A DNA stretch of 50,787 bases from assembly GCA_948467645.1 (NCBI GenBank), contig CAOKFD010000017.1, positions 1 through 50,787 on the forward strand, read 5' to 3'. The position numbers and the translations under genes are program-made. This stretch comes from Fimadaptatus sp948467645. GTDB taxonomy: Bacteria > Bacillota > Clostridia > Christensenellales > Aristaeellaceae. Positions 17,169-24,697 of this stretch are shown here, in pieces (within the stretch, counting starts at the first letter, position 1; each line of letters starts with the position of its first letter). The notes under the pieces are model-generated. The model ran no database searches and was not told the DNA's origin. It was given only the letters and a program-made list of their open reading frames with translations.

Positions 17169-18623
17169 ATGGCTGTTTACAATCCCAAATCGTTAAAAGC
17201 GGAGGAATTCATAAATCATGATGAAATCCTCGAAACCATACGGTATGCAAAAGCAAACAAAAACAACGTCGAGTTGATCGACAGCATACTCGAAAAAGCA
17301 AGGCCCAGGCGTTCCGCCGACGGTAGATCCGTGTACTGCTCGGGCTTGACGCACAGGGAAGCGTCTGTGCTCCTCGCCTGCGATATCCCCGAAAAGATAG
17401 AGGAGATGTACAGGCTTGCAAACCAGATCAAGCTGTCTTTTTACGGCAACCGCATAGTTATGTTCGCTCCGCTGTACCTCTCAAATTATTGCGTCAACGG
17501 CTGCGTTTACTGTCCGTACCACCTGAAGAACAAGCACATCGCAAGGAAAAAACTCACCCAGCAGGAGGTTCGGGACGAAGTAATTGCCCTTCAGGACATG
17601 GGCCATAAGCGCCTTGCGCTTGAGGCGGGCGAGGATCCCGTTAATAACCCGATAGAGTACATTATTGAGTGCATTAATACGATTTACTCCGTTCACCATA
17701 AAAACGGCGATATACGCAGGGTGAACGTGAATATTGCGGCCACGACAGTCGAAAATTACCGAAAGCTCAAGGATGCGGGAATCGGCACATACATTCTCTT
17801 TCAGGAAACGTATAATAAGAAAAGCTATCTTGAACTCCATCCAACGGGGCCCAAGCACGATTACGATTATCATACCGAGGCGATGGACCGGGCGATGGAG
17901 GGCGGCATAGATGACGTGGGACTGGGCGTTCTGTTCGGGCTTGAGGGCTACGATTACGAATTTGCGGGGATTTTAATGCATGCCGAGCATCTTGAAGCGG
18001 TTCACGGCGTCGGACCGCATACTATAAGCGTTCCGAGAATCAAACATGCCGACGATATAGACCCGAACGTATTTGATAATTCGCTTTCTGATGATATATT
18101 CAAAAAGATAATCGCCTGCATAAGGATAGCGGTGCCTTACACCGGCATGATCATTTCGACGCGGGAGAGCGAGAAGGTGAGGGGCGAAGCGCTTGATTTG
18201 GGAATCTCCCAGATAAGCGGCGCTTCAAGGACCTCTGTCGGCGGCTACACCGAGAAGGAGCGGCCGCACGATTCGGAACAGTTCGACGTATCCGATACGC
18301 GCACGCTGGACGAGGTTGTCGAGTGGCTGATGGAGCTTGATCACATCCCTTCATTCTGCACGGCATGTTACCGGGAGGGGAGAACGGGCGACAGGTTCAT
18401 GAGCCTGTGCAAGTCGGGGCAGATACTGAACTGCTGCCACCCCAACGCGCTCATGACGCTTGCGGAATACCTCGTTGATTATGCAAGTCCTGATACGAGG
18501 AAGACGGGCTTTGCCCTTATTGAGCGCGAACTTGCGAATATCCCGAACGAGAAGGTCAAACGAATTGCGGCGGAAAACATCGAAAGAATCAAATCTTCGG
18601 ATAAGAGGGATTTCAGATTTTAA
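17169..18623 (+). CDS. hydG: [FeFe] hydrogenase H-cluster radical SAM maturase HydG
   Basis: Tyrosine lyase that makes the CO and cyanide ligands of the H-cluster. The 484-residue product has the radical SAM motif CVNGCVYCPYH, the ThiH-like barrel (FQETYNKKSYLELHPTGPKH) and the C-terminal second cluster site CTACYREGRTGDRFM followed by the third cysteine in the ILNCCHPNAL region. AAAGGAAAAG precedes the ATG. HydF and the hydrogenase itself are not in the window. Codon use is like hydE and unlike the flanks. Confidence 0.96.
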   Translation: MAVYNPKSLKAEEFINHDEILETIRYAKANKNNVELIDSILEKARPRRSADGRSVYCSGLTHREASVLLACDIPEKIEEMYRLANQIKLSFYGNRIVMFAPLYLSNYCVNGCVYCPYHLKNKHIARKKLTQQEVRDEVIALQDMGHKRLALEAGEDPVNNPIEYIIECINTIYSVHHKNGDIRRVNVNIAATTVENYRKLKDAGIGTYILFQETYNKKSYLELHPTGPKHDYDYHTEAMDRAMEGGIDDVGLGVLFGLEGYDYEFAGILMHAEHLEAVHGVGPHTISVPRIKHADDIDPNVFDNSLSDDIFKKIIACIRIAVPYTGMIISTRESEKVRGEALDLGISQISGASRTSVGGYTEKERPHDSEQFDVSDTRTLDEVVEWLMELDHIPSFCTACYREGRTGDRFMSLCKSGQILNCCHPNALMTLAEYLVDYASPDTRKTGFALIERELANIPNEKVKRIAAENIERIKSSDKRDFRF

Positions 18624-18660
18624 CGCATACTCTGCCGCCAATGCTCAAAGGTTCCATTGA

Positions 18661-18878
18661 ATGAGCCGGGGAGAAGGGCAGGGCGCATGTCGGGCGTTGG
18701 GCAAGGGCGTTTATTCGCTGGTCATTTCGCTCCTGCGCTTTGTCGTACTGGCGCTGGCGTGGGCGCTCTCATTGACGGCGAATGCTGCGGGCGCTGGCTC
18801 TCGCTGCCCGTGGCAGAGGCCGGGGTCTGCGCCGCGGCGATTTTTCTGGCGGGAAGGGTGTACCGAAAGGCGATGTGA
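18661..18878 (+). pseudogene. C-terminal remnant of a MATE efflux transporter, frameshifted
   Basis: One frame from 18661 reads RALGKGVYSLVISLLRFVV and on to ALSLTANAA; the reading then continues in another frame, from about 18797, as WLSLPVAEAGVCAAAIFLAG ending RVYRKAM and TGA at 18876-18878. Joined, these give the last 70 or so residues of a MATE (NorM/DinF-type) transporter, whose full length is about 450. The shift looks like the loss of a base near 18795. The gene's own terminator survives at 18886-18922. The fragment begins about 40 bp after hydG, suggesting that a rearrangement or insertion removed the rest. Confidence 0.72.
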
Positions 18879-18885
18879 ATACAGT

Positions 18886-18922
18886 AAAGCGGTCGGCAGT
18901 CATGGACAGCCGACCGCTTTTT
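18886..18922 (+). terminator. Intrinsic terminator after the MATE remnant
   Basis: AAAGCGGTCGGC (18886-18897) pairs perfectly with 18909-18920 and is followed by further T. It also ends the hyd operon transcript. From 18923 to 19114 I see no gene. Confidence 0.9.
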
Positions 18923-19114
18923 GCGCCGGAACAGTTTGGCGATAATGCCTGCGCGCCTTTTAACGCCCAGCCCGCCGCTGCCCAGCGCCGCATGGCGACG
19001 CTGGGCATTGCCCCGTTTCTGCTGGCGCAGCTGTACCGCGTCCGGAGCGCTGCACAATGCCGTTTGGCATGTTAATCGGCAGGGACGGCGGGCGTATGCG
19101 CGCCCATACCGCAG

Positions 19115-19837
19115 TTACTCGTCGATCCTTTCGGTATTGTAGACCATGTAAAACGTCCCGTCGTCCGGCATGGCGTCCAGCGATCCGAACAGCACGTCTA
19201 TACAGCCCGCGCCGTCGTTATCAAACAGCGCCACACGCTGTTCATCGATGACTTTAAGCACCCCCGCGCACGCCAGCGCCATTCCATCACTCTTCACGTT
19301 AAACGCCGCATATGTCAGCGGCTGCTCATCGCCGCCATAGTATTCGCTTATCACATATGCCATGCACGGCGAAACATCTTTAAGTGTCATCGCGTCGCTG
19401 CCGTTAAGTATGCTGGCCGTCGCCAGCCAGTTTACACCCTGCATACTGTTCAGCCGCATTGGCGCGGCGGTTAATGTCTTTGTCCGCAGGGCTTCCTGAA
19501 GCTGCACATCCGCGTTTTGGGCACACACACCCATCACGCCCGCCAAAAGCTCATTCGCCGCGTCCGCATCTATGCGCACGACCAGCGAGCGCTTCACCTC
19601 GGCATAACTATATTCGAGCGCTTCTTTTGCAAGTGAATTTATCTCATCACTGCCTGAAAATGCACCCGTGAATCCATCCAGCCCACACATCAGCATCGTT
19701 TCTCGTGTAAGCACGCCAGCCTTATCCAACAGCTCCATGTCCGCGCCCGTGTCCTCGGACACCTCCGGCGCGGCATACGCACACATCGGCAGGAGCAGCA
19801 TCATCGCCAGCAGCGCGGCAAATAGTTTCTTCAACAT
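19115..19837 (-). CDS. Secreted protein of unknown function
   Basis: 240 residues with a clear signal peptide: MLKK, a hydrophobic core to about residue 17, and a likely cleavage after AYA (residues 20-22). The rest is acidic and soluble. I recognise no domain. GGGGAGG lies eight bases before the ATG on the minus strand. Five cysteines are spread through the mature part. It stands alone between the MATE remnant and the fucosidases, divergent from the latter. Confidence 0.75.
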   Translation of the reverse strand: MLKKLFAALLAMMLLLPMCAYAAPEVSEDTGADMELLDKAGVLTRETMLMCGLDGFTGAFSGSDEINSLAKEALEYSYAEVKRSLVVRIDADAANELLAGVMGVCAQNADVQLQEALRTKTLTAAPMRLNSMQGVNWLATASILNGSDAMTLKDVSPCMAYVISEYYGGDEQPLTYAAFNVKSDGMALACAGVLKVIDEQRVALFDNDGAGCIDVLFGSLDAMPDDGTFYMVYNTERIDE

Positions 19838-20050
19838 AAAATAGCCTCCCCGATATTTGTTATATGCAATTTTGACGTGCAGCGCCGTCCTGCCGTTCCG
19901 CGTTAATAAAATGATTTCATGACTTTACTATATGCCAAAAATACGGCGGCTTTTATGTCGATTCAAAGTTTGTGCTGGGCTATTTCATTTTAAGGCCGAA
20001 TGGAGTATCATTATTGCATCAAAACAATACGCGGCGCGCGGAGGAATGTT

Positions 20051-21013
20051 ATGGACAAATTCGAATGGTTCAAGGAAGCTAAATTCGGCATGATGATACA
20101 CTGGGGGCTGTACTGCCTGCCCGCGGGCGAATGGAAGGGTCAGCGCATGGACTACATCGGCGAATGGCTGCAATCCCGCTATCGCATACCTAACGCGGAA
20201 TACCATCCGCTTGCGTCGGCATTCAACCCGATACTGTTTAATGCCGACGAATGGGCACAGCTCGCCGCCGACGCGGGCATGAAGTACATGGTCTTTACCG
20301 CCAAGCATCACGAGGGCTTTGCCATGTACCATTCGCGCGTGGACAAGTTTAACATCGTGGACGCAACGCCGTATGGCCGCGATGTAATGTACGAGCTGGC
20401 CAACGCGTGCGCGCGGCACGGGATTAAGTTCGGCCTGTACTATTCGCAGGATCTGGACTGGAGCGACCCGGACGGCGGCGGCTATACGCGCCCGCACGAC
20501 AACTGCGGCATGAGCTGGACGAACGACTGGGACTTCCCGGACAATGCAAACAAGAACTACACGCTGTGCTACGAGCGCAAGATAAAGCCGCAGGTAAAGG
20601 AAATACTGACCCAGTATGGCGATCTGTGCCTTATCTGGTTCGACACGCCCCAGACCATATCGCCCGAGCAGAGCCGCGAGCTGACCGACATGGTGCACAC
20701 CTATCAGCCCAACTGCCTTGTCAATTCGCGCATAGGCAACGGCATGGGCGACTACCGTTCGATGGGCGACAACGAAATCCCGGACGAGTACATGGCCGAC
20801 GGTCTGGTCGAAACCCCGGCCACGCTCAACGATACGTGGGGCTACAAGTCGTTTGACAACAACTGGAAGCCCGCTGAAAAGATATTGGCGCTCAAGCGGC
20901 ACCTTAACGAGCGTGGCGTTAACTACCTGCTCAACGTAGGCCCCGACTATCTGGGCCGCATACCCGCGCCCGCCGTGGACATACTGCGCAAGGCCGGGCA
21001 GATTGGCGGTTAA
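20051..21013 (+). CDS. GH29 alpha-L-fucosidase family protein (short)
   Basis: 320 residues, catalytic barrel only, no signal peptide. FGMMIHWGLYCLPAGEW at the start, FTAKHHEGFAMYHS near residue 85, and LIWFDTP, whose Asp corresponds to the GH29 nucleophile, assign the family. GGAGGAATGTT precedes ATG 20051; a longer frame from 20000 lacks such a site. It should act on intracellular fucosylated oligosaccharides. A second GH29 gene lies 179 bp downstream. Confidence 0.88.
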   Translation: MDKFEWFKEAKFGMMIHWGLYCLPAGEWKGQRMDYIGEWLQSRYRIPNAEYHPLASAFNPILFNADEWAQLAADAGMKYMVFTAKHHEGFAMYHSRVDKFNIVDATPYGRDVMYELANACARHGIKFGLYYSQDLDWSDPDGGGYTRPHDNCGMSWTNDWDFPDNANKNYTLCYERKIKPQVKEILTQYGDLCLIWFDTPQTISPEQSRELTDMVHTYQPNCLVNSRIGNGMGDYRSMGDNEIPDEYMADGLVETPATLNDTWGYKSFDNNWKPAEKILALKRHLNERGVNYLLNVGPDYLGRIPAPAVDILRKAGQIGG

Positions 21014-21192
21014 GGCAGTGCTTGCGGCTCAGGCTTAATCGCATACTGCCCGAGCCTACACATTCTGCCTTAAACAAATATCTTTTGCTTGCGGATTTTC
21101 ATTGTAAGGCGATAATATCAGCGCGCGCCGTAAGCAACAGGCATGAGAAAAAAACGCGGCGCACATCCGCCGCGGCAACAGGAGGTAAACAC

Positions 21193-22500
21193 ATGGCACG
21201 CATAATGAGCAAACCCGAATACGAGGAATGGACGGCCTCGACGCGCGATAAGCGCATGGAGTGGTGGCGCGAGGCGCGCTTCGGCATGTTCGTACACTTT
21301 GGACTGTATTCCGTGCTGGGCCGCCACGAGTGGGCGCAGGCGATGGAGAACATACCATCGGACGAATACGCCAAGCTGGCCGATAAGTTCAACCCCAAGC
21401 CCGGCGCGCCGCGCGAATGGGCGCGTCTGGCCAAGGCCGCGGGCATGAAGTACATGGTCATGACCACGCGCCATCACGAGGGCTTCTCGCTGTGGGATTC
21501 CAAGGCCAACCCGTTCAACTCGGTCAACTACGGCCCGCACCGCGACATCGTGCGCGAGTTCGTGGACGCCTGCCGCGAGTTCGACCTCAAAATTGGCTTC
21601 TATTCGTCGCTGATGGACTGGCACCATCCAGACGGCTGGACTTGCGCGTTCGATACCGACGCGCGCCGCCGCTTCACCGACTATATCGAGGCGCTCAATA
21701 CCGAACTGCTTACCAATTATGGCAAGATAGACATACTCTGGTACGACGTGAGCCGCCCCATGCAGAGCTGGGAAGGCTGGGATTCGCTGGTGCGAAATCA
21801 GCGTCTGCGCCAGCTTCAGCCCGACATAATCATAAACAACCGCAGCCAGCTCGACGAGGACTTCGGTACGCCCGAGGGACACGTTACCGCGCTCGACCGC
21901 GACTGGGAAGCCTGCATGACATTTAACGACATATCGTGGGGCTACATGGACGAGGAGCAGGCACTGCCCTATGCCTACACCACTCCACGCATACTCAAGA
22001 TGCTAAACACCTGCGCCAATGGCGGCGGCAACCTGCTGCTCAACATCGGCCCCAAGCCCGACGGCAGCGTGCCAGCCGACGCGGTTAAGCCGCTCACCGG
22101 CGTGGGTGAATGGCTCAGCCGCAACGGCGAATGCGCCTATGGCAAGGTAAAGCCGATCGGGCGCCACTCGATGGGCAACGGCATATGCGACGCGTCGCGC
22201 TCGGCCGACGGCAGGAAGGTCTATCTGTGGAACTGGATATGGCCTGCAGGCGGCGAGATGGGCTTTGGGGGCTATGCGGACGCGCCCAGGCGCGTGTACC
22301 TGCTCGCCAGCGGTCAGGAGATCGAATTTGAGCACCGCGGCCAGCGCGTGATACTCAAAAACCTGCCCGAAAAAGCGCCCGATCCCAGCGGCGTAACCGT
22401 GATCTGCATGGAATTCGACAAGGAGCCGGAATACCATATGCGCAGCTATTACCCGCAGCTGTCGCAGGGCCGCGACTGGGCAGGGGACAATAAAATCTGA
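21193..22500 (+). CDS. GH29 alpha-L-fucosidase family protein
   Basis: 435 residues: GH29 barrel plus a C-terminal beta domain (from about residue 330). Motifs are ARFGMFVHFGLYSVLGRHEW, MTTRHHEGFSLWDSK and ILWYDVSRP with the nucleophile Asp, then GGNLLLNIGPKPDG. No signal peptide. AGGAGGTAA precedes ATG 21193. It is only distantly similar to its upstream neighbour, so the pair is not a recent duplication and may have different linkage preference. Confidence 0.9.
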   Translation: MARIMSKPEYEEWTASTRDKRMEWWREARFGMFVHFGLYSVLGRHEWAQAMENIPSDEYAKLADKFNPKPGAPREWARLAKAAGMKYMVMTTRHHEGFSLWDSKANPFNSVNYGPHRDIVREFVDACREFDLKIGFYSSLMDWHHPDGWTCAFDTDARRRFTDYIEALNTELLTNYGKIDILWYDVSRPMQSWEGWDSLVRNQRLRQLQPDIIINNRSQLDEDFGTPEGHVTALDRDWEACMTFNDISWGYMDEEQALPYAYTTPRILKMLNTCANGGGNLLLNIGPKPDGSVPADAVKPLTGVGEWLSRNGECAYGKVKPIGRHSMGNGICDASRSADGRKVYLWNWIWPAGGEMGFGGYADAPRRVYLLASGQEIEFEHRGQRVILKNLPEKAPDPSGVTVICMEFDKEPEYHMRSYYPQLSQGRDWAGDNKI

Positions 22501-22514
22501 TAAGTGCGATGCGT

Positions 22515-22547
22515 GCCGGGCGGCGTTTATGGCCGTCCGGCGCGTTT
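22515..22547 (+). terminator. Terminator after the fucosidase genes
   Basis: GCCGGGCGGC (22515-22524) pairs with 22532-22541 (one G-U) and is followed by GCGTTTTA. Confidence 0.7.
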
Positions 22548-22612
22548 TATGTTCAAAGCGTGGCGTGCACGTCAACAATTGGTTCACACGGAATCTAAAT
22601 CAAGTTTGGCAC

Positions 22613-22641
22613 TTGACAAATCGGCGGCGGAATACTATGAT
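22613..22641 (+). promoter_or_regulatory. Promoter of pgsA
   Basis: TTGACA (22613-22618) and TATGAT (22636-22641) with a 17-bp spacer, 53 bp before the pgsA start. Confidence 0.8.
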
Positions 22642-22693
22642 GTTTATTAACAATAACCATCGTGCCGGCTTTCGGCAAAGGAGAATCACACAT

Positions 22694-23251
22694 ATGAATG
22701 TGCCAAACGCGCTGACAATTTTAAGGATGCTCATGATTCCGCTCATGGTTTACGTGTTCAATAGTTTCGGCGCGCACTGGGCGCTGCTGGTTTACGTCGT
22801 GGCCAGCGCGACCGACGTGCTGGATGGATATATCGCGCGCAAGTATAATCAGATAACCGACTTTGGAAAGCTTATGGATCCGCTGGCCGATAAGCTGATG
22901 GTGCTGACCATGCTATACATGCTGTCTACGCGCGCGTACATACCGATGTGGGTGCTGATCGTCGTGGCGTGCAAGGAGCTGGTTATGGTGCTGGGCGCGG
23001 CGCTGCTGCTGGGCGGCAAGAAGGTCGTGGTTATGGCCAACAAGCTGGGCAAGGCGGGCACGGCGGCGTTCTTTACCGCGATAGTGCTGGTATGCCTGCG
23101 CGACGTGTGGCTGCCGCTGTGGACGGTGGGCGTTGCGGTGATGTACGTGGCGGTTGCACTGGCGATAATCGCGATGCTGGGTTACGCGCGCGCATACCTG
23201 ATTCAGGGGCGCAACGACCGCACGCAAAAGCCCGATGAAGCGAATAAGTAA
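22694..23251 (+). CDS. pgsA: CDP-diacylglycerol--glycerol-3-phosphate 3-phosphatidyltransferase
   Basis: Membrane enzyme making phosphatidylglycerol phosphate. The 185-residue product carries the CDP-alcohol phosphotransferase motif DG(x2)AR(x8)G(x3)D(x3)D, seen as DGYIAR followed by GKLMDPLADK, near residues 44-66. It has about five transmembrane segments. AAAGGAG precedes ATG 22694; the frame is open further upstream but crosses the promoter. Length is normal. Confidence 0.93.
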   Translation: MNVPNALTILRMLMIPLMVYVFNSFGAHWALLVYVVASATDVLDGYIARKYNQITDFGKLMDPLADKLMVLTMLYMLSTRAYIPMWVLIVVACKELVMVLGAALLLGGKKVVVMANKLGKAGTAAFFTAIVLVCLRDVWLPLWTVGVAVMYVAVALAIIAMLGYARAYLIQGRNDRTQKPDEANK

Positions 23252-23286
23252 GTCGGACGTGACTTCAAAAACTTAACCTGCGCGCC

Positions 23287-23315
23287 TTGCAAAAAGGCGC
23301 GCATTCGCTTATAAT
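23287..23315 (+). promoter_or_regulatory. Promoter of the T-box leader
   Basis: TTGCAA (23287-23292), 17-bp spacer, TATAAT (23310-23315). Transcription should begin near 23322, at the start of Stem I. Confidence 0.75.
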
Positions 23316-23321
23316 AATGAA

Positions 23322-23643
23322 AAAGCTATCCGCTGGCCGATGACCGGGAGGAGTAGGCATACCTAAGGCCTTATTCAGAGAGAGCGATACTTGCTGCGAT
23401 TCGCTTTAAGGCAGGAAGCCGAAGGTCGCCCGCGAGGCGGCGCGAGGGAAACGCTTCGACATGCAATAGGCAGTCGGGGTGCGTGCATTGCACGGATAAA
23501 TCGCGCCCGGGAGCGCCCGATACAGCGCCGCCGCACCTACATGTGCGGACTGAGGCGGGGGAGTGATTCTCCCGTAAATTAAGGTGGTACCACGGAGCAA
23601 TTCCGTCCTTTTGTAAGGATGAATTGTCCCGTGTTTATTTTTT
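23322..23643 (+). ncRNA. T-box leader (aminoacyl-tRNA-sensing riboswitch)
   Basis: The T-box sequence AAGGTGGTACCACGG lies at 23581-23595. Stem I features upstream include GGAGGAGTAGG (AGTA, loop E) near 23350 and CAGAGAGAGCGA near 23375. A Stem III hairpin (GGGGGAG/CTCCC) lies just before the T-box, and the terminator CCGTCCTT/AAGGATG with AATT/AATT pairing ends in a T-rich tract at 23634-23643. Uncharged tRNA binding should favour the antiterminator and read-through. The specifier codon cannot be fixed by eye; valS three genes downstream makes valine likely. Confidence 0.93.
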
Positions 23644-23740
23644 CTGCGGATGCTTTTTTTGAAGGGCTGTTTCAGGCGCATTATTATTGCTGCCTAAACG
23701 CGCCCTGATAACCGCTTATAATGCGAGGTGGTGATTGATT

Positions 23741-24235
23741 ATGTCAAGTGTCGGTTTCGACATGCCCGATATGGCCGAGGTGGTCGAGTTTGTAAAAGCT
23801 TGGGCGCCCACTGCGCTCAACTGGTGCATAATCGCGCTGGCCGCGTCACTGGTGCTGCGGCTTTTGCTGGCACTGTTCCATAAGCGCTCGGTGCTGCTGC
23901 GCGCGATTAACTGGCTGTCGGCTGTGGGCGGGCTGGTGTCGCTGGGCGGCTACTGGATACTGACCGGCGAAGTGCCCGCGATAATGCAAAACCTCGATGC
24001 GACGTTTACGACTACTCTTACTAACGTCCAGTTCACCGTGCCGGAACAGCTTAAACAGGTCAACATGACCGGCCTGATAATATTGGGCGTGGGCGCAGTG
24101 CTGGCGTTTTTGTCCGGCCCGCTGGGACGCATGTTCTCCAAGGGCGACGGTTCGGGCGACTTTGAGATAGTCATTAAGACCATCGGCTGGTTGCTCAGCG
24201 TGCTGGGCGCGCTGGTTACGTTCGGGGTGCTGTAA
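23741..24235 (+). CDS. Small membrane protein of unknown function, T-box controlled
   Basis: 164 residues with four hydrophobic segments (about 26-46, 55-74, 109-128 and 146-164). No motif I recognise. GAGGTGGT (23725-23732) precedes ATG 23741; an in-frame TTG two codons earlier is possible. It is the first gene after the T-box, one base before the next gene and in line with valS, so it should be induced when the cognate tRNA is uncharged. A role in amino acid supply is a guess only. Confidence 0.75.
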   Translation: MSSVGFDMPDMAEVVEFVKAWAPTALNWCIIALAASLVLRLLLALFHKRSVLLRAINWLSAVGGLVSLGGYWILTGEVPAIMQNLDATFTTTLTNVQFTVPEQLKQVNMTGLIILGVGAVLAFLSGPLGRMFSKGDGSGDFEIVIKTIGWLLSVLGALVTFGVL

Positions 24236-24236
24236 T

Positions 24237-24635
24237 ATGGACACGCTGGAGAAAGTGCGGGCGCTGCTGAGGGCAGACGGCTGCACAGTGCGCATAAGCG
24301 GCGCGCGCGAGCAATGGACTTACCCGGCCTCGCGCCGCGCGATAGTCATAATCAGCGCGGACAAGTGTACGCTAAGGCTGTGCGCCGAACGCATCGGCGA
24401 TTATGCGGCCAAGGTTCCGGTTTCGCTCAGGCATACAATCGTGCGCGCACCCAACTGCGGCGGCGATTGCAAACCGTGGGGCGGGAAAAAGTGCGCGGGT
24501 GGCTGGCAGTTTACGCCGGACGGGTGCGAGTACGTCAAGTGCCGCTACAACGCATTCATGTTCAGCATGGTAAAGGATAAACTTTGCGACGTGCGCGATA
24601 TGCTTCAAATGGAGCTTGATTCGCACAGACATTAG
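24237..24635 (+). CDS. Cysteine-rich protein of unknown function, T-box controlled
   Basis: 132 residues, soluble, with about nine cysteines. The clustered ones (NCGGDCKPWGGKKCAGGW and DGCEYVKC, residues 73-102) suggest a metal or Fe-S site or structural zinc. The start is one base past the upstream stop. It lies 62 bp before valS. I do not recognise the family. Co-regulation with valS by the T-box is inferred from the absence of a terminator between them. Confidence 0.72.
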   Translation: MDTLEKVRALLRADGCTVRISGAREQWTYPASRRAIVIISADKCTLRLCAERIGDYAAKVPVSLRHTIVRAPNCGGDCKPWGGKKCAGGWQFTPDGCEYVKCRYNAFMFSMVKDKLCDVRDMLQMELDSHRH

Positions 24636-24697
24636 GCAAACACCGGCCCAAGCGGCCTGTGCATAGATTAGTAAATAATTACGGGAGAGGATAAGCT

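Noticed and set aside
18722..19057. Minus-strand open frame between the MATE remnant and the secreted protein gene
   Set aside because: It is antisense to the MATE remnant and terminator, and Arg-rich without motifs.
23391..23582. Short open frame upstream of the membrane protein gene
   Set aside because: It lies entirely within the T-box leader and has no ribosome binding site.
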